Positions 59,061 through 64,000 of a stretch of DNA of 64,000 bases are shown piece after piece. The position numbers were made by a program, and so were the translations under genes. The notes under the pieces are model-generated. The model saw nothing but the letters and a program-made list of their open reading frames with translations, was not told the DNA's origin and ran no database searches. This DNA is from Antarcticimicrobium luteum (GTDB lineage: Bacteria > Pseudomonadota > Alphaproteobacteria > Rhodobacterales > Rhodobacteraceae): assembly GCF_004358185.1 (NCBI RefSeq), contig NZ_SMUV01000074.1, forward strand, positions 1 to 64,000, given 5' to 3'. Within the stretch, counting starts at the first letter, position 1. Each line of letters opens with the position of its first letter.

Positions 59061-59152
59061 TATCACCCCGCGCGGGCACGACCTTCTTTGTGGACCGCGA
59101 TTTTGCTACTATGATCGAACCGGAACCGTTCTTTGCCCGATCGAGGCCCGAC

Positions 59153-60433
59153 ATGATTTCCAAGACCGACATTCTTTCCTCCATGCAATTTCCCCTGTTG
59201 AACTCGGTCGACCCGATCAACGGCACCGGCGATCCACGCGAGACGATCACCTATCAATACGCCGGCACCAGCGAGCCGGCCGATTTGGCGACCGGCAGCA
59301 GCTACACCGGCTGGACCGCCTTTTCCGCCAGCGAGAAGACCGCCTTCGAGGCGGCGCTGGCGCATATCGAGACCTTTCTCAACGTCACGTTCGATGAGGT
59401 GACCGGCAGCGACGACCCGGACATGAACGTCGGCAAGGTCACCCTTGCCGGTTCCACCGCCGGATATGGCGGCTACAGCGCGACGACTTCCGGCGGTTCG
59501 ATCATCGAATACGACAGCTTTGTCGTCTATGACAACACGCTGGATTTGACAGGACAACCCGACCTGATCCTGCATGAACTGGGCCATGCGCTGGGGCTGA
59601 AGCACCCTTTCTCGCCGCCGTCTGTGCCGGACGCGCTGGAAAACAACAAATACACGATCATGTCCTATGACCCAAACCCCGACAACGGGCTCAACGCCGA
59701 TGCGATGATGCTGTTCGACGTTTTCGCCCTGCAGGACATCTGGGGGGAGGTCGGCTACAACGCGGGCAACACCACCTATTCGGGGTCGCGCACCGATACG
59801 GTGGACGCGGTCTGGGACACCGGCGGGCGCGACACCTTTGACGCCTCGTCCCGGGCCGGGGCCGTGACGCTGAACCTCAAGGCCGGAAAATTCTCGAGTT
59901 TCGACGCCGCCGACGACGTGGTGATCACCTATGGCACCGTGATCGAGGACGCCCTTGGCGGCGCAGGCAGCGACAAGTTGATCGGAAACGGCGCCAGGAA
60001 CACCCTCAAGGGCGGCGGCGGAAGCGACACGATCAAAGGCGGCGGCGGCAACGACAGACTGTCCGGGCAGGCCGGCGACGACACGCTGAAGGGCGCGAAG
60101 GGCCGCGACGTCCTTCTGGGCGGCGGCGGCGACGACACCCTCAAGGGCGGCGGGAAAAAGGACACACTCAAGGGGCAGGCCGGCGACGATATGCTGTTCG
60201 GACAGGCGGGCGCCGACAGGTTCATCTTCGCCAAGGGCAACGGCAACGACACCGTTGCCGATTTCACCGACGACACCGACAGCCTTGTGTTCAAGAAGCT
60301 GGGCGATGCCGACGCAATCCTGGCGCTGGCCACGCAGGTGGGCGCCGACGTGCTGTTCGATTTCGGTGGCGGCGATACGCTGACTGTTCTAGACACGATC
60401 GTGAGCGTGTTAAGCGATGACATCATCGCCTGA
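59153..60433 (+). CDS. RTX-type M10 (serralysin-like) metalloprotease
   Basis: A 426-residue secreted protease. The zinc site HELGHALGLKH (about 142-152) and Met-turn YTIMSYD are intact. The C-terminal half is RTX calcium-binding repeats: GGAGSDKLIGN, GGGGSDTIKGG, GGGGNDRLSGQ, GGGGDDTLKGG. No N-terminal signal peptide is present, as expected for a substrate of a type I secretion system. No type I exporter is in the window. ATG 59153 follows GAGGCCCGAC; GTG 59090 and ATG 59111 are alternatives. Confidence 0.92.
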   Translation: MISKTDILSSMQFPLLNSVDPINGTGDPRETITYQYAGTSEPADLATGSSYTGWTAFSASEKTAFEAALAHIETFLNVTFDEVTGSDDPDMNVGKVTLAGSTAGYGGYSATTSGGSIIEYDSFVVYDNTLDLTGQPDLILHELGHALGLKHPFSPPSVPDALENNKYTIMSYDPNPDNGLNADAMMLFDVFALQDIWGEVGYNAGNTTYSGSRTDTVDAVWDTGGRDTFDASSRAGAVTLNLKAGKFSSFDAADDVVITYGTVIEDALGGAGSDKLIGNGARNTLKGGGGSDTIKGGGGNDRLSGQAGDDTLKGAKGRDVLLGGGGDDTLKGGGKKDTLKGQAGDDMLFGQAGADRFIFAKGNGNDTVADFTDDTDSLVFKKLGDADAILALATQVGADVLFDFGGGDTLTVLDTIVSVLSDDIIA

Positions 60434-60466
60434 CGCGGGAGCGAGAACAATCTGCAACGGCACCAA

Positions 60467-61696
60467 ATGGTACAGCGACAGGGGCCTGCCGGGCGCGATG
60501 CGCGCAAAGCGCCGCCGCGAACGCCCCCCCATATCGGCACTCTGATCCTGCTGTCCGGCCTGTCGGCACTGGGCATGAACATCTTTCTGCCCAGCCTGCC
60601 GGGCATGACCGAGTATTTTCAGACCGACTACCGGCTGATGCAGCTTTCCGTCGCGCTCTATCTGGGTGTGAACGCGGTGGTGCAACTCGTGATCGGGCCG
60701 GTGGCCGACAGCATGGGGCGGCGGCCGGTGATCCTGTGGGGGCTGGCGCTTTTCCTGATCGCCACGCTGGGCTGCATCTTTGCCCCCACGGTCGAGGTGT
60801 TCCTGCTGTTCCGCATGTGCCAGGCGGTTGTGGTGGTGGGCATGGTGCTGGGCCGGGCCGCGGTGCGCGACATCTATCCGCAGGATACCGCCGCCAGCAT
60901 GATCGGCTATGTCACCATGGGCATGGCCATCGTGCCGATGATGGGGCCGATTGCCGGCGGCTTCCTCGACCAGTTCTTTGGCTGGACCGCGAATTTCTGG
61001 TTGCTGTTGCTGGTCGGCGCGCTGACGCTGGCGCTGACCTATGCCGATTTCGGCGAGACCGCGCAGAAAAGCGGCAAGGGCCTGATCGCCCAGTTCCGCG
61101 AATACCCCGAGCTGCTGCGCTCGCCGCGGTTCTGGGGCTATACGATGGCCGCCGCCTTCTCCGCGGGCTGCTTTTTCGCCTACCTTGGCGGCGCGCCCTT
61201 CGTCGGCACCGAGGTCTATGGCCTCGACCCCGGCGTGCTGGGCATCTATTTCGGCGCCCCCGCGCTGGGTTACCTGATCGGCAATTTCCTCTCCGGACGA
61301 TTCTCGGTGCGGGTCGGGATCAACCGCATGGTGCTCTGGGGCTGCCTGGTCTGCGCCGGCGGGGTGTCGGTGTCGCTGATCGTGATGGCCGCCGGGGCCG
61401 GCTCGGTCGAGACCTTCTTCGGGTTCATGACCTTCGTCGGCCTCGGCAACGGCATGGCCCTGCCCAACGCCACCGCCGGCTCGCTCTCGGTGCGCCCGCA
61501 TCTGGCCGCCACCGCCTCGGGTCTCAGCGGCGCGACCATGCTGGGCGGCGGCGCCGGGCTCAGCGCGCTGGCCGGCGCCCTGCTGACCCCGGCCTCGGGC
61601 GCCTGGCCGCTGCTCGTCATCATGCTGGTGGTCTCGGCGCTGGGGATCGCCTCCATCCTGCTGGTGATCGCCCGGGAACGGCAACTGGGCCTCTAG
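60467..61696 (+). CDS. Bcr/CflA-type drug exporter (MFS)
   Basis: A 409-residue major facilitator with 12 transmembrane helices. MNIFLPSLPGM (about 35-45) and GPVADSMGRRPVILWG (about 80-95) are Bcr/CflA signatures, the latter with the loop motif DxxGRRP. It likely exports a drug-like compound with protons. ATG 60467 is 33 bases after the protease gene and may share its promoter. Confidence 0.92.
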   Translation: MVQRQGPAGRDARKAPPRTPPHIGTLILLSGLSALGMNIFLPSLPGMTEYFQTDYRLMQLSVALYLGVNAVVQLVIGPVADSMGRRPVILWGLALFLIATLGCIFAPTVEVFLLFRMCQAVVVVGMVLGRAAVRDIYPQDTAASMIGYVTMGMAIVPMMGPIAGGFLDQFFGWTANFWLLLLVGALTLALTYADFGETAQKSGKGLIAQFREYPELLRSPRFWGYTMAAAFSAGCFFAYLGGAPFVGTEVYGLDPGVLGIYFGAPALGYLIGNFLSGRFSVRVGINRMVLWGCLVCAGGVSVSLIVMAAGAGSVETFFGFMTFVGLGNGMALPNATAGSLSVRPHLAATASGLSGATMLGGGAGLSALAGALLTPASGAWPLLVIMLVVSALGIASILLVIARERQLGL

Positions 61697-61723
61697 CGGC
61701 GCGGCGGGGCTTGCCCGGGACGG

Positions 61724-61731
61724 TTTGCAAA
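61724..61731. promoter_or_regulatory. TTTGCAAA site before the ScfR-type regulator
   Basis: An 8-base palindrome that is 39 bases before the regulator ATG. The same motif occurs upstream of pccB, so the regulator may control its own gene. Confidence 0.6.
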
Positions 61732-61754
61732 CCTAATCTCTCGGAAAAGCGAAA

Positions 61755-61761
61755 CTGCAAA
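61755..61761. promoter_or_regulatory. CTGCAAA half-site before the ScfR-type regulator
   Basis: CTGCAAA lies 9 bases before the ATG, 30.5 bases from the TTTGCAAA site centre. In the pccB region the same two motifs are 40.5 bases apart, exactly ten more, about one helical turn. Confidence 0.5.
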
Positions 61762-61769
61762 GGCACCCC

Positions 61770-63170
61770 ATGGCCACCCAGAAACTCTATGCCGGCGCGA
61801 AACTGCGCGAGATGCGCACGCGGCTTGGTCTGACGCAAAAGGATTTTGCGGCCAAGTTGGGCGTGTCGCTGCCCTATCTGAACCAGATGGAGAACAACAA
61901 CCGCCCCGTCAGCACCACCGTGGTGCTGGCGCTGGCGCAGGAGTTCGGCATGGATGTGACCGAACTGTCCACCGGCGACAGCGAACGGCTGGTCAGCGAC
62001 ATGCGCGAGGCGCTGGCCGATCCGGTCTTTGCCGATGCCGCCCCGCCACTGGCCGATCTTCGGCTGGCCGCCTCGAACGCGCCGGCGCTGGCGCGCGCCT
62101 TTCTCGCCCTGCACCGCAGCTATCGGCAGACCCACGAACGGCTGGCCTCGCTGGACGAGGCACTGGGGCGCGAGGATGCGCGGTTGCAGGCCAGTCCCTG
62201 GGAAGAGGTGCGCGATTTCTTCCACTACTGCGACAACTATATCGACGCGGTGGACCGCGCGGCGGAGAATTTCGCCACCCGGGGCGCCGGGCCCGGCCGC
62301 CTTGGCGAGACCGCGCAATCGGTGCTGGAGCGGATGGGCATCCGCATCGAGCTGGCCGATATCGCGCCGCTGCGCCAGTTCGATGCCGCGACCGGGCTGC
62401 TGCGGCTCTCGACCCGCGCCAGCCCGGAAACCCGCCTGTTCCAGACGCTGCTGCAACTGGCGCTGCTCAAACAGGACAAACTGCTGGAGGCGACGCTGGA
62501 TTTCGCCCGGTTCCGCAACGACGAGGCCCGCGCCATCGCCAAGATCGGGCTGGCCAATTACTTTGCCGGCGCCGCCCTGATGCCCTATGGCGCCTTTCTC
62601 GAGGCCGCCCAGACCCATCGCCACGATCTCGAGGTTCTCAGCGCGCGTTTCGGCGCCTCCTTCGAGCAGGTCGCGCATCGGCTCTCCACCCTGCAACGGC
62701 CCGGCGCCAAGGGCATCCCGTTCTTCTTCGCCCGGGTCGATCAGGCCGGCACCATCACCAAGCGGCACAGCGCCACGCGGCTGCAATTCGCCCGCTTCGG
62801 CGGCGCCTGCCCGCTGTGGAACGTGCACCGCGCCTTTGAAACCCCGGGCCGGTTCCTGCGGCAGCTGGCCGAGACACCGGACGGGGTGCGCTATGTCAAC
62901 CTGGCCCGCGACGTGTCCAAACCCGGCGGCAGCTTCGGCGCGCCGGTGCGCCGCTATGCCATCGCGCTGGGCTGCGAGGTGCGCCACGCCCCCGCGCTGG
63001 TCTATGCCGACACGCTGGACGTGACCAATGCCGAGGCCTTCGAGCCGATCGGCATCTCCTGCCGCATCTGCGAGCGCAAGACCTGCCACCAACGCTCGGT
63101 CCCGCCGCTGGAGCGGCGGCTGAGCATCGACGCCAATCAGCGCGGCGTGCTGCCCTATGATGTGAACTGA
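61770..63170 (+). CDS. ScfR/PccR-type short-chain acyl-CoA regulator
   Basis: A 466-residue regulator with an XRE helix-turn-helix (about residues 9-63; LGLTQKDFAAKLGVSLPYLNQME) and the long DUF2083/DUF955-like acyl-CoA-sensing part, ending in a cysteine motif CRICERKTCHQR (about 430-441). In Rhodobacter sphaeroides PccR, the family member for propionyl-CoA, activates pccB. It lies 2.8 kb beyond pccB on the opposite strand, with the protease and exporter genes between them. Confidence 0.9.
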   Translation: MATQKLYAGAKLREMRTRLGLTQKDFAAKLGVSLPYLNQMENNNRPVSTTVVLALAQEFGMDVTELSTGDSERLVSDMREALADPVFADAAPPLADLRLAASNAPALARAFLALHRSYRQTHERLASLDEALGREDARLQASPWEEVRDFFHYCDNYIDAVDRAAENFATRGAGPGRLGETAQSVLERMGIRIELADIAPLRQFDAATGLLRLSTRASPETRLFQTLLQLALLKQDKLLEATLDFARFRNDEARAIAKIGLANYFAGAALMPYGAFLEAAQTHRHDLEVLSARFGASFEQVAHRLSTLQRPGAKGIPFFFARVDQAGTITKRHSATRLQFARFGGACPLWNVHRAFETPGRFLRQLAETPDGVRYVNLARDVSKPGGSFGAPVRRYAIALGCEVRHAPALVYADTLDVTNAEAFEPIGISCRICERKTCHQRSVPPLERRLSIDANQRGVLPYDVN

Positions 63171-63189
63171 GCGCGCCCGGGCGGCGCGG

Positions 63190-63693
63190 TCATTTCTTTC
63201 CCACGCTTCCGCCCGGATGGTCGATCGCGCCCTGATCGACCAGATCCCAGGGCATCCCGTCATTGCGATAGATCCGCTTGCCCAGCCGGGGATAATCGCC
63301 GACGTCGTGCGCCAGCCGCTCGCCCACCACGATACAGCGCAGAACCTCGTCGCCGGTGTTGGTGATCGAATGCGCCAGCCCGCCCTTGCGATACCCCAGA
63401 AAATCGCCGGCCTTGATCTCCACCGCCTCGTCGCCGTGATAGGCCGTGCCCCGGCCGGCCAGCACATAGACGCATTCGTCCTCGAAGTGGTGCATGTGAT
63501 GCTCGGTGGTGTCAAAGCCCGGCGCGACCTCGATGATGTGGAACCCCAGCCCGGTCAGGCCGGTCGCATCGCCCAGTGACTTGTTGATGCGCTGCGCGTT
63601 CGGGTTGAGGAAATGGGTCTTGTTCAGCCCCTCCATCGCCTCGATGTCCTCGCCGGTGATCAGATATGTGTCGCGGCCCATCGCCAGCCTCAT
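63190..63693 (-). CDS. Cupin-domain protein
   Basis: A 167-residue cupin. HHMHHFEDECVYVLAGRGTAYHG (about 65-87) and the later GGLAHSITN (about 103-111) form the metal site. It ends in DHPGGSVGKK. The start may be at 63693 or at the ATG four codons on; both have A/G-rich leaders. The gene lies convergent to the regulator. Confidence 0.83.
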   Translation of the reverse strand: MRLAMGRDTYLITGEDIEAMEGLNKTHFLNPNAQRINKSLGDATGLTGLGFHIIEVAPGFDTTEHHMHHFEDECVYVLAGRGTAYHGDEAVEIKAGDFLGYRKGGLAHSITNTGDEVLRCIVVGERLAHDVGDYPRLGKRIYRNDGMPWDLVDQGAIDHPGGSVGKK

Positions 63694-63776
63694 TCGTTTC
63701 AGACTCCCTGGCGGCAGCCTAGCCGATGACGCGGCCTGCGGACAGGGGGCACCCGGCGCGACGCGGCGGGCAAACG

Positions 63777-63804
63777 AAAAAAAAGGGGGCGCCGAAGCGC
63801 CCCC
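63777..63804 (-). terminator. Rho-independent terminator of the DUF465 gene
   Basis: GGGGGCGC (63785-63792) pairs with GCGCCCCC (63797-63804) around CGAA, with a run of eight As on the + strand next to it (63777-63784). On the minus strand this reads as an 8-bp stem, a TTCG loop and eight Ts. Confidence 0.96.
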
Positions 63805-63828
63805 TGCACATCCTGCGGATGGATCGGT

Positions 63829-64000
63829 TCAGGCCTTGGACAGGATCGCCCAGATCTGGTCCTTCAGCGCCGCGCGGGCCTTGCGCATCTCGACCTCGGC
63901 CAGTTCCTCGACCGGCTCCACGTTGGTCTCGGCGCGGTGCACGGCGCGGTTGATCTCGTGGTACTCGTCCGCAAGCTTGGCGAAATGCGCGTCGCTCTGC
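63829..64000 (-). CDS. DUF465 (YdcH-like) protein, 5' end outside window
   Basis: The visible 57 codons read HFAKLADEYHEINRAVHRAE, then VEELAEVEMRKARAALKDQ and end WAILSKA before TGA. This is the helical hairpin of the YdcH/DUF465 family. The first codons lie beyond 64000. A very strong terminator follows. The role of these small helical proteins is not known. Confidence 0.88.
   Translation of the reverse strand, partial: QSDAHFAKLADEYHEINRAVHRAETNVEPVEELAEVEMRKARAALKDQIWAILSKA

Overview
The window is chromosomal DNA of a high-G+C alphaproteobacterium, most likely a member of the Rhodobacterales (Roseobacter/Paracoccus/Rhodobacter group). The clues are an HdaA-type DnaA homologue, a short ProRS, ThyX, a SdhE plus XRE gene pair, a ScfR/PccR-type regulator with pccB and pccA, an FnrL-like box and many small proteins familiar from this order. 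It is dense housekeeping sequence with a few accessory islands. I see no rRNA, CRISPR array, transposase or prophage. There is one tRNA (Tyr).

Layout. 1-3.3 kb: an NADP-dependent oxidoreductase and thrS. 3.5-6.1 kb: a complete bufferin-type RiPP operon (DUF2282 precursor, MNIO enzyme, DUF2063 partner, DoxX membrane protein), with an attenuator-like hairpin after the precursor gene. 6.1-8.2 kb: small genes (ArsC/Spx-like, cold shock, DUF1810), then a spacer holding copy A of a repeat. 8.2-9.6 kb: an A+T-rich membrane-protein gene next to thyX. 9.8-12.3 kb: a surface-lipoprotein candidate followed by a Slam-like TPR/beta-barrel protein. 12.4-14.3 kb: a VOC lyase and two tandem DUF1194 genes, the second frameshifted. 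14.3-18.9 kb: a MarR-type regulator, sdhE, an XRE regulator, aspartate aminotransferase and others.

19-25 kb: hisB, hisH, hisA, hisF and hisE in order, interrupted by antiparallel genes (two DUF2147 proteins, an EF-hand protein). 25-30 kb: a BenE-type transporter, a DAO-family oxidoreductase, a long spacer with repeat copy C, a CoA-binding protein, a YHS protein, a zinc ribbon and an rRNA/tRNA 2'-O-methyltransferase. 30.4-35 kb: tRNA-Tyr with its promoter, a hybrid histidine kinase, a hydrolase, a thioesterase and a zinc-protease-like lipoprotein. 35.1-36.4 kb: repeat copy B and two small cytochromes c behind an FnrL-like box. 36.4-38.4 kb: lolD and lolC/E. 38.5-48.5 kb: a ferric-reductase-like flavoprotein with a 38-residue membrane peptide overlapping its end, proS, an AI-2E family permease, hdaA, ppx, a nuclease-family protein, and TerB/DnaJ and VOC proteins.

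48.6-63.2 kb is largely a propionyl-CoA/methylmalonyl-CoA island: methylmalonyl-CoA mutase, pccA, pccB and, 2.8 kb beyond pccB, the ScfR-type regulator. TTTGCAAA and CTGCAAA motifs occur upstream of both pccB and the regulator. An RTX/M10 metalloprotease and a Bcr/CflA drug exporter lie between these two, and the protease shares its upstream region with pccB. The window ends with a cupin and a truncated DUF465 (YdcH) gene that has a very clear terminator.

The most interesting items are the bufferin operon with its internal hairpin, the lipoprotein/Slam pair, a roughly 175-bp intergenic repeat family with at least three copies, the shared ScfR-like sites, the frameshifted DUF1194 tandem, and several small genes missed by ordinary length cut-offs.
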